From Frederiksenia canicola (GTDB lineage Bacteria > Pseudomonadota > Gammaproteobacteria > Enterobacterales > Pasteurellaceae), in assembly GCF_011455495.1 (NCBI RefSeq), contig NZ_CP015029.1, forward strand, positions 186,001 through 250,000: a DNA stretch of 64,000 nt, given 5' to 3'. Of this stretch, positions 28,896-38,155 are shown piece after piece. The notes beneath the pieces are model-generated. The model had not been told where the DNA came from, ran no database searches, and saw only the letters and a program-made list of their open reading frames with translations. Made by a program: the position numbers and the translations under genes. Position 1 is the first letter of the stretch. Each line of letters starts with the position of its first letter.

Positions 28896-30464
28896 CTATG
28901 CCCTAAAATCCCGTTTGCGAATGCCTAAAGCAATCAACGTGCCGAAATAGCTGACTGCCGCCAGAGCGATAAGCCAAATCAGCCAGTGGATTTTTTGCCA
29001 TAGGGAAAGGGTTGTCCAGCCATATAAATCAGGCGAGAAAGAGGAAACTACCCCCCCCATCATGCAACCGGCAATGAGTAATTTCAGGGCGAAAAGAGCT
29101 GTTTTGCCACTGACTTGGTAAGTACCATTTTTCGCCAAGCCCCGATAGAGCAAGCTCGCATTCACTAGTGCAGACAACGCTGATGCCATCGCCAAGCCCA
29201 CATAGCCAAACGGAATGGCCAGCAAACCAAAGCAGATATTGCTGATAGCGGCGATAATGCCAATTTTCACTGGCGTTTTGGTGTTTTGGTGAGCATAAAA
29301 ACCGTTGGCAAGCACATTGATCAACATATAGCTAATCAGCCCAAAACACATCACAAACAACGCTCTGCCCGATGCCATTACGTCACTCAATCCAAATTTA
29401 CCGTGCATAAACATCGTCATAATCAGCGGCTCGGCAAGGATTGCAATGCCGATCATCGCTGGTACGCCAAGCAGCAGCACCATTCGCACGCCCCAGTCCA
29501 TTGTTTGACTGAAATTTTCCGCTCGCACACTGTCGCTTAATTCTTTCTGTTTTGCGATGCGGGATAAACTTGGCAGTACCACCGTTGAAATCGCAATGCC
29601 AAACAAACCAAGCGGAAATTCAATCAAACGGTCGGCGTAATAAAGCCAACTAATTGAACCTGTTACCAAAAAACTGGCAATCACTTGATTTAATAGCAAA
29701 TTGAGCTGAGTGACCGACACACCAAACAAAGCTGGGATCATCAACGTGCGGACTTTTTTCACCCCATCATCATTCCACGCCCATTTCGGCTTCACCAGCA
29801 GCCCTTCCTTTTTCATAAACGGAATTTGGAATAGGAACTGCAGTAAACCACCGAGAAATACGCCCCACGCTAGTGCGGTGTCTGGCGAATCAAAATAAGG
29901 CGAACCGAGAATCGCAACTGCAATAATCGCCACATTCAACAACACAGGCGAAAATGCCATTACCCCGAATTTACCAATGGTATTGAGCACCGCCCCCGAT
30001 AACGCCACAAAAGTGATAAACCAGAGATAAGGAAAGGTGATTTTGAGCAACATCGAAGCTTGGGTAAATTTCTCGGCATTCGGACCGCCATTGAGCCAAT
30101 CAATAAACCAACCAGTACCAAATAAAGCGGCGACAATCGGGGAAGCAAGCACTGCAACCAGAGTAACCATTGTCACTAATCCGCCCAACGTGCCCGACAC
30201 TTTGGCGATAAATTCACGGGTTTTGTCTAAATCGTTATCGGCATTATATTCCGCTAGAACAGGAACAAAGGCTTTGGAAAACGCCCCTTCCGCAAACAAA
30301 CGACGTAAAAAATTCGGAATACGATTAGCGAATAAGAACACATCCGCCGCGACACCCGAGCCGAGTAAATTAGCCACGACCACATCTCGTACTAAACCTA
30401 ATACACGAGAAATTAGCGTCATACCACTGACAACCATTCCCGATTTTAATAATTTTTTGCTCAC
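28896..30464 (-). CDS. murJ: Lipid II flippase MurJ (MviN)
   Basis: 522 residues with 14 predicted membrane segments, MOP superfamily. It begins SKKLLKSGMVVSGMTLISRVLGLVRDVVVANLLGSG, the family's hallmark with the conserved central-cavity arginines, and has RRLFAEGAFSKAFVPVLAEY. It moves lipid II to the outer leaflet for peptidoglycan synthesis and is essential in most bacteria. Confidence 0.96.
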   Translation of the reverse strand: MSKKLLKSGMVVSGMTLISRVLGLVRDVVVANLLGSGVAADVFLFANRIPNFLRRLFAEGAFSKAFVPVLAEYNADNDLDKTREFIAKVSGTLGGLVTMVTLVAVLASPIVAALFGTGWFIDWLNGGPNAEKFTQASMLLKITFPYLWFITFVALSGAVLNTIGKFGVMAFSPVLLNVAIIAVAILGSPYFDSPDTALAWGVFLGGLLQFLFQIPFMKKEGLLVKPKWAWNDDGVKKVRTLMIPALFGVSVTQLNLLLNQVIASFLVTGSISWLYYADRLIEFPLGLFGIAISTVVLPSLSRIAKQKELSDSVRAENFSQTMDWGVRMVLLLGVPAMIGIAILAEPLIMTMFMHGKFGLSDVMASGRALFVMCFGLISYMLINVLANGFYAHQNTKTPVKIGIIAAISNICFGLLAIPFGYVGLAMASALSALVNASLLYRGLAKNGTYQVSGKTALFALKLLIAGCMMGGVVSSFSPDLYGWTTLSLWQKIHWLIWLIALAAVSYFGTLIALGIRKRDFRA

Positions 30465-30584
30465 CGATATGTCTCTTGAACGTGAAAATTGATCGGAATT
30501 TTAGCAGTTTGTGGTAGGAAAATCAGAAAAAAACTGCTAGAATTTGTCTCTATCTTTTCCCTGCAACGTTTTGGCATGAAAAGA

Positions 30585-30680
30585 TACTATTTTCAAGCCC
30601 GTGTCTCGTTGAAAATATAGGGTCTGCAGACCCTCAACTATCGATAGCACATAAAAGTTCGCTTTTATGTTTTTTATTTT
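30585..30680 (+). ncRNA. Structured leader or small RNA before rpsT
   Basis: Possible promoter CTGCAA-N18-TACTAT (30561-30590). The transcript would contain GTTGA...TCAAC (30608-30612, 30634-30638) enclosing the perfect palindrome GGGTCTGCAGACCC (30620-30633), then CTATCGATAG (30638-30647), then ACATAAAAG-TTCG-CTTTTATGT (30649-30670) followed by TTTTTATTTTT. The last is a terminator-like hairpin with a UUCG loop, 40 bases before the rpsT start. It may be an attenuator or the 3' end of a short RNA. Confidence 0.5.
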
Positions 30681-30709
30681 TACACAGATATTTTTTTAGG
30701 AGTTTGACC

Positions 30710-30973
30710 TTGGCTAATATCAAGTCAGCACAAAAACGTGCGGTGCAATCAGAAAAACGCCGCAAACACAACGCAAGCCAACGCTCAATGATGCGTACTT
30801 TCATCAAAAAAGTTTACGCAGCCATCGCAACTGGCGATAAAGCCGCTTCTGAAGCCGCTTTCGTTGAAATGCAAAAAGTCGTAGACCGTATGGCATCTAA
30901 AGGCTTAATTCACGCTAACAAAGCAGCTAACCACAAATCTAAATTAGTTGCTCAAATCAAAAAATTAGCGTAA
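30710..30973 (+). CDS. rpsT: 30S ribosomal protein S20
   Basis: 87 residues from a TTG start at 30710 ([20 protein letters not shown]), the same length and the same rare UUG start as E. coli rpsT, where it takes part in autoregulation by S20. An RBS (AGGAG) lies at 30698-30702. Another in-frame TTG at 30704 is too close to that RBS. Very Lys/Ala-rich. S20 binds 16S rRNA early in 30S assembly. Confidence 0.96.
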   Translation: MANIKSAQKRAVQSEKRRKHNASQRSMMRTFIKKVYAAIATGDKAASEAAFVEMQKVVDRMASKGLIHANKAANHKSKLVAQIKKLA

Positions 30974-31013
30974 TAAGCTCAATAAAATAGATAATATTAT
31001 CGCCATAATATTG

Positions 31014-31050
31014 AAGGACTGAAATTATTCTAGATAATTTCAGTCCTTTT
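31014..31050. terminator. Terminator after rpsT
   Basis: AAGGACTGAAATTAT (31014-31028) pairs with ATAATTTCAGTCCTT (31034-31048), followed by TT; the opposite strand also ends in T-rich sequence and can serve the convergent gene. Confidence 0.9.
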
Positions 31051-31057
31051 CATTTGT

Positions 31058-31567
31058 TTACTCAACAATAATTTTTGTCCCATTACTAAATTCAATGCTT
31101 TTTGCATGAAACTGTGTGGTCACTAACTCTCGTTGATTCAGCAATATCTCTTTTATATTTTGCGGAAATTGCTTCAATGAGGCGGAAAACGTCAAAGGCA
31201 ATGGTTCATTTGTAGCAAGTGACTGTGGAAAAATAAGTGGTTCATTTTGGGTGAAGAAGGTTTGCCCCTCGGCAATATAGTCGGTTGTCCAATGAACTTT
31301 TTTAATTCCTACCGCAGTTTTATTACGTAATTCATAATTAAACTCCACCATGATTTCATCATTCATGGCATGCAGTTTAATGCCAATAAATCTCAGTTCT
31401 AGGCTATTCACAAAGTGTTGCAAAGGCGACTCTTGCACGTTTTCTACCGCCGCTGGCGGCTGTGTCGTTTCTTTCACTTGATATAACTGACTCACCGTTG
31501 CCGCCTGCACAGAAACACTCATTACGGCAGATAACAACGACACCGCCATCGATTTTACATAAGACAT
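31058..31567 (-). CDS. Secreted protein of unknown function after manA
   Basis: 169 residues from the ATG at 31565-31567, which has a GGAG ribosome site nearby; longer starts at 31597 or 31579 are possible. A signal peptide is evident (MSYVKSMAVSLLSAVMSVSVQA). The mature part looks beta-rich (RFIGIKLHAMNDEIMVEFNY, LPLTFSASL) without a motif I recognise. It begins 26 bases after manA and has no promoter of its own that I can see, so it appears to be the last gene of the man unit. Confidence 0.65.
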   Translation of the reverse strand: MSYVKSMAVSLLSAVMSVSVQAATVSQLYQVKETTQPPAAVENVQESPLQHFVNSLELRFIGIKLHAMNDEIMVEFNYELRNKTAVGIKKVHWTTDYIAEGQTFFTQNEPLIFPQSLATNEPLPLTFSASLKQFPQNIKEILLNQRELVTTQFHAKSIEFSNGTKIIVE

Positions 31568-31593
31568 GTTGCTCTCCATATAAATATTCCACA

Positions 31594-32796
31594 TCACGGC
31601 ACGCTAGCAATCACCGCATAGCCGTCTGTTTCGCCGATAATATCCACTTGGCTGTCGGCAGCAATAAATGCTGACTCACCTTGTTGCAAGTGAATGGAAT
31701 CTTCGCCCAAATCAATGTATAAACTGCCGTTCATCACTAATAAAATGCTGGCACTGCTGGCGGTGAACTGTTCTTCATTGAAGGGTTTAAATTCAAAGCG
31801 TTGCAGAGCGAAATCTTTCGCCTCGGGCGTTGGATAAAGATGCAATACGTCCTCGCCTTGATATTCAGGAATGATTTTCGGGGTGATTTCGCGGTAATCA
31901 ATCGTATTGAGCAATGCAGGGATATCCACATATTTCGAGGTCAAACCGCCACGGATAACGTTATCCGATGCCGCCATTAGCTCGATGTTCTGCCCACGCA
32001 AATAGGCATGCGGCAAGCCAGCACTTTGATAAATGCCTTCGCCTTTTTTCAAATTAACGATGTTGAACAGGTAGAAACTGAGCAAGCCTGCATCGAGTTT
32101 TTCAGGGGAAATCGCCATTGCTTCCATCGTGTAAAGCAGCCAGTAATCTGGGTTATCCAGTTTCAATTTACCTTGTTGATAGTCCGCTTGTTTCGCGTCC
32201 AACACTGGCAAAATCCACTTCGCTAACTGGGTTTGATCCGCTTGCATAATTTGCGAATAGACCGTTGGCAGTCCTTTTTCACGCAGATCGTTGGCTAACA
32301 TTTGCAAAGAAGGGTGCGAATCTAACCGCTTGCAGCTTTCCTCAATCGACTGGAAACCGTGCAACAGCCAGAAATCCGACAATGCGATCATCATTTCAGG
32401 CTTATGATTGCGATCTTTATAAATGCGGTTTGGGGCAGAAAGCGGAATGCTTTGCTGATTTTCTTGCTCAAAGCCGTATTCCGCTTGCTTTTTATTCGGA
32501 TGAAGCTGAATCGAAAGCGGCAGTTTTACGTCTAAAATTTTCAATAAATACGGCAATTCATCGCCAAATAATTCACGGGAATGGTCGCCAAGCAGTTTTG
32601 GAGCTTTGTCGATGACCCGATCTAACGCCAGCCACTTGCCTTCAAATTCAAGCATTGACGGTGCTGAGCGGTGTGCCCCAAGCCAATATTCTGCATACGG
32701 TTTTGGCTCAACATTGTCTAACTTCAACCAGCTTGGAATAAAATTCGTTCCGCCCCAGTCGTAATGCTGCATTTTGCCTGCCAATTTAAAAATCAT
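31594..32796 (-). CDS. manA: Mannose-6-phosphate isomerase, class I
   Basis: 400 residues, type I PMI cupin enzyme. KMQHYDWGGTNFIPSWL start, the zinc-binding region IQLHPNKKQAEYGF (Gln and His) and ICxxxHKPEM-like YKDRNHKPEMMIALSDF with Glu, and YQSAGLPHAYLRGQNIELMAASDNVIRGGLT. It feeds mannose-6-P from the mannose PTS into glycolysis. It overlaps yobD by four bases (ATGA). Confidence 0.95.
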   Translation of the reverse strand: MIFKLAGKMQHYDWGGTNFIPSWLKLDNVEPKPYAEYWLGAHRSAPSMLEFEGKWLALDRVIDKAPKLLGDHSRELFGDELPYLLKILDVKLPLSIQLHPNKKQAEYGFEQENQQSIPLSAPNRIYKDRNHKPEMMIALSDFWLLHGFQSIEESCKRLDSHPSLQMLANDLREKGLPTVYSQIMQADQTQLAKWILPVLDAKQADYQQGKLKLDNPDYWLLYTMEAMAISPEKLDAGLLSFYLFNIVNLKKGEGIYQSAGLPHAYLRGQNIELMAASDNVIRGGLTSKYVDIPALLNTIDYREITPKIIPEYQGEDVLHLYPTPEAKDFALQRFEFKPFNEEQFTASSASILLVMNGSLYIDLGEDSIHLQQGESAFIAADSQVDIIGETDGYAVIASVP

Positions 32797-33248
32797 TTAT
32801 AACCCCCAAAGAAATTCACGACCCTTTCTACATCGTTTGCGTGCTTAATTCGCACTAACAAACGCCGTCCGCTGTTTAAATCAATCACTAGAATTTGCTG
32901 ATCCGCTAAGTTGATCTGCTGAATTTTTTGATAATCAAAGAAAATATTGCCAAAGAAAAAGCCGTCTTGTTTCAATAATAACCGTGGCGAGCGGAAAAAT
33001 GCCAGATAGACGCACAAAATAATACAGCTTGCCAATAAAAACAACGTAAACGGCTCAATGCCTGATTGAATGCCTTGGGCAATGGTCAGCACAATCAGCC
33101 CCACGGAAATCCACACATCGATCCCCGCTTGGCGTTGTAATTCCACCGCTAATTTGGTGCTACCTTTGCGTTTCGGCATTATCAGTTGGTCATAAACCGC
33201 ATAGCCCAAACAGAGCGTAATACCGAGAAGGAGAATGAAATTTGTCAT
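32793..33248 (-). CDS. yobD: Membrane protein of the YobD (UPF0266/DUF986) family
   Basis: 151 residues from the ATG at 33246-33248. Three membrane segments, then a soluble C-terminal tail. It matches E. coli YobD by eye (YAVYDQLIMPKRKG, RSPRLLLKQDGFFFGNIFFDYQKIQQINL). In E. coli yobD also lies directly after manXYZ, so the link with mannose uptake is conserved, but the function is unknown. Confidence 0.88.
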   Translation of the reverse strand: MTNFILLLGITLCLGYAVYDQLIMPKRKGSTKLAVELQRQAGIDVWISVGLIVLTIAQGIQSGIEPFTLFLLASCIILCVYLAFFRSPRLLLKQDGFFFGNIFFDYQKIQQINLADQQILVIDLNSGRRLLVRIKHANDVERVVNFFGGYK

Positions 33249-33270
33249 TTGCAAATAGAGGGAAGAAAAA

Positions 33271-33296
33271 GACCGCTTGTATTGTAACAAGCGGTC
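33271..33296 (-). terminator. Inverted uptake-signal terminator between manZ and yobD
   Basis: GACCGCTTGT and ACAAGCGGTC (33271-33280 and 33287-33296) with a 6-base loop. On the transcribed strand it is followed by TTTTTCTT. It could let manXYZ be made in excess over yobD-manA. Confidence 0.7.
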
Positions 33297-33324
33297 AGAT
33301 TTTTAGAAAGTTTTGCAACGTCTA

Positions 33325-34161
33325 TTAAGCAAGTGCACCTGTCCACGCACCAAGAATACCTAATGCGAAGAAGCCTAAGATAATCCATAACGCATTAACA
33401 CGGTTGCGAAGCAGCCACATACACGCAAAGGTGAGCAATAATGGCAGTAAGCCTGGCATTAAGCTGTCTAAAATGCTTTGTACTGTGGTCGTTTCAACGG
33501 TACCGTCTTGTTTTTCAATCACCGAAACCACAAGCGGAACATTGATGCTCGTCCATTTTTGGACTAATGCCCCCATAATGAACAAACCAAGGATTGACGC
33601 CCCTTCGGTGAGTTTTTGTAATAAGCCACCGCTCATATCTTGAACCACATCCAAACCTTTTTTATAGCCGTAGGTTACGCCAAAGTAGCGGGTGCCTAAA
33701 CGCACTAAGTTAAACAAGACGAAGAACAACAATGGACCTAGTAAGCTCCCACTTAACGCCAACCCTGCACCTAATGCAGCGAAAACTGGACGAGCGGTCC
33801 CCCAGTAGATTGGGTCACCCACACCTGCAAGCGGACCCATTAAACCCACTTTGATACCGTTGATTGCGGCATCGTCAATCGGTTTACCGTTAGCACGCTC
33901 TTCTTCCATTGCGATAGTTACACCTAAAACAGGGGCTGCCACGAATGGTTGGGTGTTGAAGAACTCAAGATGACGTTTGATCGCATCTTTACGCTCTTGT
34001 GAATTTGGATCTGGGTATAACCGTTTGATTACTGGCACCATTGAGTAGCAGAAGCCTAATGCCTGCATACGCTCAAAGTTCCACGAACCTTGGAAGAGAT
34101 TTGAACGGCGAACGACCGCATTTAAATCGCTTTGTGTTACTTTTTTGATTTCAGTTGTCAT
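33325..34161 (-). CDS. manZ: Mannose-type PTS IID component ManZ
   Basis: 278 residues. IID subunit of the mannose-family (man-splinter) PTS: SNLFQGSWNFERMQALGFCYSMVPVIKRLYP, VGLMGPLAGVGDPIYWGTARPVFAALGAGLALSG. It forms the membrane channel with ManY for mannose, glucose and amino sugars. Spacing of 10 bases from manY. Confidence 0.96.
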   Translation of the reverse strand: MTTEIKKVTQSDLNAVVRRSNLFQGSWNFERMQALGFCYSMVPVIKRLYPDPNSQERKDAIKRHLEFFNTQPFVAAPVLGVTIAMEEERANGKPIDDAAINGIKVGLMGPLAGVGDPIYWGTARPVFAALGAGLALSGSLLGPLLFFVLFNLVRLGTRYFGVTYGYKKGLDVVQDMSGGLLQKLTEGASILGLFIMGALVQKWTSINVPLVVSVIEKQDGTVETTTVQSILDSLMPGLLPLLLTFACMWLLRNRVNALWIILGFFALGILGAWTGALA

Positions 34162-34171
34162 CGTCTGTTCC

Positions 34172-34972
34172 TTAGTCTAAACGGTTGTCTAAGTTGTTAG
34201 TTGCTTGAACTTGCACCACTTGTTTGCTTTGGTTGTATTTTGGGTGAAGTTGGATATATACGATTGCCATTACGGTACCAAGCACGCCGAGAGCCACTAA
34301 GTTGAAGTTAGTAAAGGCTGCCACCACGAAACCGGTGTAGAAGAATGGCATTAAGTGGCCTGCACGCATCATATTGATCACCATCGCATAACCCACTACC
34401 GCAATAAAGCCACCTGCGATTTTCAAGCCCGTGGTAACGACTTCAGGAATCGCATTTAACATCGCTTGTACAGAGTCTGTCCCCGCTGTCATCGCCACGA
34501 TTAAGGCAGGAATTGCAATACGCATCGCTTGGAGTAATAACGCTGAACGATGGATCCAGTCCAATTTATCTAAATCGCCAGTTTCAACCACTTTGTCTGC
34601 AGCGTGTTGGAAACCCACGGTAATCGCACGCACCACATAGGTTAAAACTTGACCAGCTGCCGCAAGTGGAATGGCTAATGCGATCGCAGTCGGAATATCT
34701 TGACCGCCAACGATCACTAAAATCGTTGAAACCACAGAGGCTAATGCAGCATCCGGTGCAAGTGCTGCACCGATGTTCATCCAGCCTAATGCAAGAAGTT
34801 CTAATGAACCACCTACGATGATACCCGTTTTCATATCGCCTAATACGATACCAATTAAGGTACAAGCAATTAATGGACGGTGAGTTTGCCACTCATCTAA
34901 AATTGATCCCATTCCCGAAATACAGGCAACAAGGAACACTAACACGATTTGTAAGGTAGAAATTTCCATCAT
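34172..34972 (-). CDS. manY: Mannose-type PTS IIC component ManY
   Basis: 266 residues, a polytopic membrane protein. MEISTLQIVLVFLVACISGMGSILDEWQTHRPLIACTLIG and GGSLELLALGWMNIGAALAPDAALASV are family signatures. It binds the sugar during transport. It starts seven bases after manX. Confidence 0.96.
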   Translation of the reverse strand: MMEISTLQIVLVFLVACISGMGSILDEWQTHRPLIACTLIGIVLGDMKTGIIVGGSLELLALGWMNIGAALAPDAALASVVSTILVIVGGQDIPTAIALAIPLAAAGQVLTYVVRAITVGFQHAADKVVETGDLDKLDWIHRSALLLQAMRIAIPALIVAMTAGTDSVQAMLNAIPEVVTTGLKIAGGFIAVVGYAMVINMMRAGHLMPFFYTGFVVAAFTNFNLVALGVLGTVMAIVYIQLHPKYNQSKQVVQVQATNNLDNRLD

Positions 34973-34979
34973 AATTTCC

Positions 34980-35957
34980 TTAGATTAAGTTATTTTTCTT
35001 TAACAGATCCATCATATACTGACGGCTGTCGTTCGATACTTTACGCACATCAAGTTCAATGTCTTTCGCATCTAACACCTTGAAGGCTTCGATATCTTTT
35101 TCGTCCACGGCAACCGCACTGGTGATCATTTTCTTGCCGTCTTTATACGCCATACCACCAACGTTGATCGATTTAAACTCAACGCCCGCTTCCATTAAAC
35201 GTACGACATCAGTTGGGTTCGTGAACAATAACATCATTCGCTCGCCGGCGTATTCCGGGTTGTTATATACGCGGATCATTTTTTCTACATCCACAACGTG
35301 AGCGGTTACCCCTGGTGGAGCCACACTTTTCAGCATTGTTGAACGTACGCTGTCTTTCGCCACATCGTCATTCACCACAACGATACGGCTCACACGACTC
35401 TCTTTCGTCCAGCGAGTTGCCACTTGACCATGGATTAAACGGTCATCAATACGTGCCAAGCCAATTTCTAAGTGCCCAACACCGTTTGGCGTTACCACAG
35501 CAGGCTCGCTAGCGGTCGGTTTTGGCTCTTCTTTTGCAACTGAAGCTTCTTCAGGCTCTTGATAACGTAACGCACGCACGCCACCACGACCTGATTCTAA
35601 CGCCACCTCAACCAATTCTTCAAGGCTTGGACCATCATCCCGAGCCATAAAGGTTTCCACTAACATCGGCACATTCACGCCAGTGACGATGTCCATATTG
35701 GTTTGCTCACCGATCACTCGGTTTGCCGCATTAAACGGACTACCGCCCCAAGTATCGACCAAGAACAACACTTGATCGCAGTGAGCTAGATCCGTTGCCA
35801 ATTTCTGCTGATATTTGCCCATAATGGTTTCAGCATTTTCACCTGGCACAAAGTCAATAAACGCCACATCGCTCTGCTCGCCGATCAACATCTCAGTCGT
35901 TCTGAGAAGCTGCTCCGCTGCAACGCCGTGGGTCGCGATGATAATCGCAATACTCAT
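34980..35957 (-). CDS. manX: Mannose-type PTS IIAB component ManX
   Basis: 325 residues. IIA domain (1-130) with the phosphorylated H10 in IIIATHGVAAEQLL; an Ala/Pro/Glu-rich linker (132-155); IIB domain with H176 in ARIDDRLIHGQVATRW. Phosphate passes from HPr through both histidines to the incoming sugar. First gene of manXYZ-yobD-manA, behind a CRP site. Confidence 0.97.
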   Translation of the reverse strand: MSIAIIIATHGVAAEQLLRTTEMLIGEQSDVAFIDFVPGENAETIMGKYQQKLATDLAHCDQVLFLVDTWGGSPFNAANRVIGEQTNMDIVTGVNVPMLVETFMARDDGPSLEELVEVALESGRGGVRALRYQEPEEASVAKEEPKPTASEPAVVTPNGVGHLEIGLARIDDRLIHGQVATRWTKESRVSRIVVVNDDVAKDSVRSTMLKSVAPPGVTAHVVDVEKMIRVYNNPEYAGERMMLLFTNPTDVVRLMEAGVEFKSINVGGMAYKDGKKMITSAVAVDEKDIEAFKVLDAKDIELDVRKVSNDSRQYMMDLLKKNNLI

Positions 35958-36030
35958 AGTGTGGTTTCCTTTTTGAATAAAAAAATGAAAAAGATAAACT
36001 TATTCTCAAATAGAGTAAAATTTCGGGCGA

Positions 36031-36094
36031 ATTGTAACTTTTTGTACAGTTACAACAACTGAAATCGGACAATAATGTGATCTAGATCGCATTT
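36031..36094 (-). promoter_or_regulatory. man operon control region: promoter, inverted repeat and CRP site
   Basis: On the minus strand TTGTTG-N16-TACAAT, with TACAAT at 36036-36031. A CRP site (TGTGA-TCTAGA-TCGCA, core 36076-36091) is centred about 60 bases before the likely transcription start, the usual class I distance. An inverted repeat TGTAACT-N8-AGTTACA (36033-36054) overlaps the -10 and spacer and looks like an operator for an unknown repressor. Confidence 0.7.
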
Positions 36095-36234
36095 TATTTT
36101 TTTGACGCTTCATTTGGCTTCTTTTTTGAGCAGATTTCGCCCCTTTATTTACTTTTTATTTAAAAATAATTTTCAAAATATTTTCACTTTTAAGGCTTTA
36201 AGCTGAAACTGGTAAGCCATTTGCAAAAAAACAA
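36095..36234. other. A/T-rich intergenic stretch between man and metS regions
   Basis: No open reading frame or clear signal beyond long A and T runs; it separates the man promoter from the end of the NSS transporter unit. Confidence 0.5.
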
Positions 36235-36276
36235 AAGGAACTGACCGCTTGTAGATATACAAGCGGTCAGTTCCTT
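36235..36276. terminator. Terminator made of two inverted uptake signals, after metS
   Basis: AAGGAACTGACCGCTTGT (36235-36252) pairs perfectly with 36259-36276 (18 base pairs). Reading on the minus strand it is followed by TTTGTTTTTTTG. It contains two complete uptake-signal cores. Confidence 0.85.
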
Positions 36277-36291
36277 ACGATTTTTTACCTA

Positions 36292-36384
36292 TTATTCTTT
36301 TGGTAAGTTTGCTACGGCTATAAGTAAACCACCCCAAATAATAATCAATGACGCTGACATCATTAAAATTGCACCACCACTCAT
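36292..36384 (-). CDS. metS: Small NSS transporter subunit of MetS type
   Basis: A 30-residue protein starting [19 protein letters not shown] and ending NLPKE, almost entirely one membrane helix. It matches the MetS-type small subunit (methionine/alanine NSS transporter subunit family) in length, the MSxxAI start and the IIWGG motif. GAGGA ribosome site at 36396-36392. Its ATG shares one base with the stop codon of the NSS transporter gene (TAATG), so both are made together. Confidence 0.88.
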   Translation of the reverse strand: MSGGAILMMSASLIIIWGGLLIAVANLPKE

Positions 36385-37898
36385 TATTTTTCCTCCTCAA
36401 ATTTTTGTTCATTTTTCCAGTTCAGGCGAGAGAGTACAAATCCGATTGCAACCAATCCAATTGCCATACCCCAGCCAAAGATACCGACAAACCACGTCGG
36501 GTAACCACCATAGCCTTCGCTTAACACTTTAAATACTTCGCTGAATAACATATAACCAAGCACCACTGGGATTACGCCACCGACTAATACACGCCATACT
36601 ACGCCAAGTTTGAATGAAGAGACTTCGTTTAAGTGGTCGGAAAGCACCGAGAGCTTTTTGCTAAATGAGATTGCAACTAATGAGAAGAATGCTACTGCAA
36701 CGATACCAAAGCTATTTACGAATTTATCTAATACATCAAGCACCGGTAAGCCAGTCGTTGTGCCAAATAGCAAGATTGAAACAACACCCATTGGAATACA
36801 AACGATTGTTGCTGCTTTCACCCGCCCAAGCTGTAATTTATCTTGTACTGCGGCAATAATGACTTCCAAAATAGAAATGAGAGAAGTAATACCTGCAAAG
36901 AGCAATGAACCGAAGAATAGGACACCAATAGCACTGCCAAATGGGGCTTGGTCAATAATCGCCGGGAAAGCGATGAAAGCTAAACCAATGCCTGACGTTG
37001 CCACTTCACTGACTTCTTTACCCCCTGCCGTTGCCATAAAGCCAAGGGCTGCAAATACCCCGATACCTGCAAGTAACTCAAAGCTACTGTTAGCAAAACC
37101 AACTACTAAGCCAGAACTGGTTAAGTCGGTTTTTTTCTTCAAGTAAGATGAATAGGTGATCATAATCCCGAAGCAGATTGAGAGCGAAAAGAAGATTTGA
37201 CCGTAAGCTGCAATCCACACACTAGGATCTTTTAATTTTTCCCAGTTTGGTGTGAATAATGCATTCAAGCCTTTTTCTGCTCCCGGTAAAAACAAGGCCG
37301 TAATGACAAGCACGATGAACATAATGGTCAATAACGGCATAAATAAAGCTGATACTTTACCAATCCCTTTTTGTACACCGAGAGCTAAGATCACCAAAAT
37401 CCCCACCCAAACCGCAATTAATGGACCTGTCACTGTACCAACGAAATCAAGGCTTACACCCGCTCCATCTGCCATTTGTAAAAATTCTTTGAAGAAAAAA
37501 TCAGCAGGATTCGCTCCCCAAGCACTATTTAGTGAGTAATACGTGTAAGTTGCTGCCCAGCCTAAAATCACTGCATAGTAAATACCGATGATCACGTTGA
37601 TCAACACTTGCCACCAACCAAATGTTTCAAAATTTTTGCTGAAACGGCGGAACGCAAGCGGTGCAGAAGCACGATATTTATGCCCTAACGCATAATCCAA
37701 GAAAAGCAGCGGGATCCCCGCAGTAAGCAAGGCGACAAGGTAAGGAATAATAAACGCACCGCCACCGTTATCATACGTTACATAAGGGAAACGCCAGATG
37801 TTTCCCAACCCCACCGCAGAACCGATTGCGGCTAAAATAAAGACACCACGTCCAGAGAACGTTTCTCTATTCGTGGTATTTGATGCTGAATTTGACAC
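36384..37898 (-). CDS. Sodium-dependent transporter, NSS (SNF) family
   Basis: 504 residues, about 12 membrane segments, LeuT fold. The first segment has the Na-binding signature [31 protein letters not shown]. Together with the downstream small subunit it resembles the MetPS methionine/alanine importer of Corynebacterium; the real substrate here is not known. No strong promoter was identified in the 250 bases upstream. Confidence 0.93.
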   Translation of the reverse strand: MSNSASNTTNRETFSGRGVFILAAIGSAVGLGNIWRFPYVTYDNGGGAFIIPYLVALLTAGIPLLFLDYALGHKYRASAPLAFRRFSKNFETFGWWQVLINVIIGIYYAVILGWAATYTYYSLNSAWGANPADFFFKEFLQMADGAGVSLDFVGTVTGPLIAVWVGILVILALGVQKGIGKVSALFMPLLTIMFIVLVITALFLPGAEKGLNALFTPNWEKLKDPSVWIAAYGQIFFSLSICFGIMITYSSYLKKKTDLTSSGLVVGFANSSFELLAGIGVFAALGFMATAGGKEVSEVATSGIGLAFIAFPAIIDQAPFGSAIGVLFFGSLLFAGITSLISILEVIIAAVQDKLQLGRVKAATIVCIPMGVVSILLFGTTTGLPVLDVLDKFVNSFGIVAVAFFSLVAISFSKKLSVLSDHLNEVSSFKLGVVWRVLVGGVIPVVLGYMLFSEVFKVLSEGYGGYPTWFVGIFGWGMAIGLVAIGFVLSRLNWKNEQKFEEEK

Positions 37899-38042
37899 GG
37901 TAAGTCCCTCAAATTATTGTTTTAATCGGATAAAAATTTGTTACGAAAATTCGTAATTGCTCGCAATATGCCCAACAAACTCAAGAAAGTAAATAGTCAA
38001 AAATAATCAATATGCTTATATTATCAAAATCATACCATAAAA

Positions 38043-38086
38043 AATGCTAGATTTTCTGCCCATATAAAGAATAAAAACCTAGCATT
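38043..38086 (-). terminator. Possible terminator of scrR
   Basis: AATGCTAG (38043-38050) and CTAGCATT (38079-38086) can pair across a 28-base loop; on the transcribed strand the stem ends in CATTTTTTAT. Nearby TTTATATA-GCACTT-TATATAAA (38091-38112) is a second, weak hairpin. The rest of 37899-38155 shows no gene. Confidence 0.5.
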
Positions 38087-38155
38087 CCTGTTTATATAGC
38101 ACTTTATATAAATCAACTTTTAGAAAAATAGCACAACAATTTTTTTAAATTTTTT

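Noticed and set aside
36121-36160. Mlc/NagC operator before manX
   Set aside because: ATTTCGC-like fragments occur, but no symmetrical site could be found.
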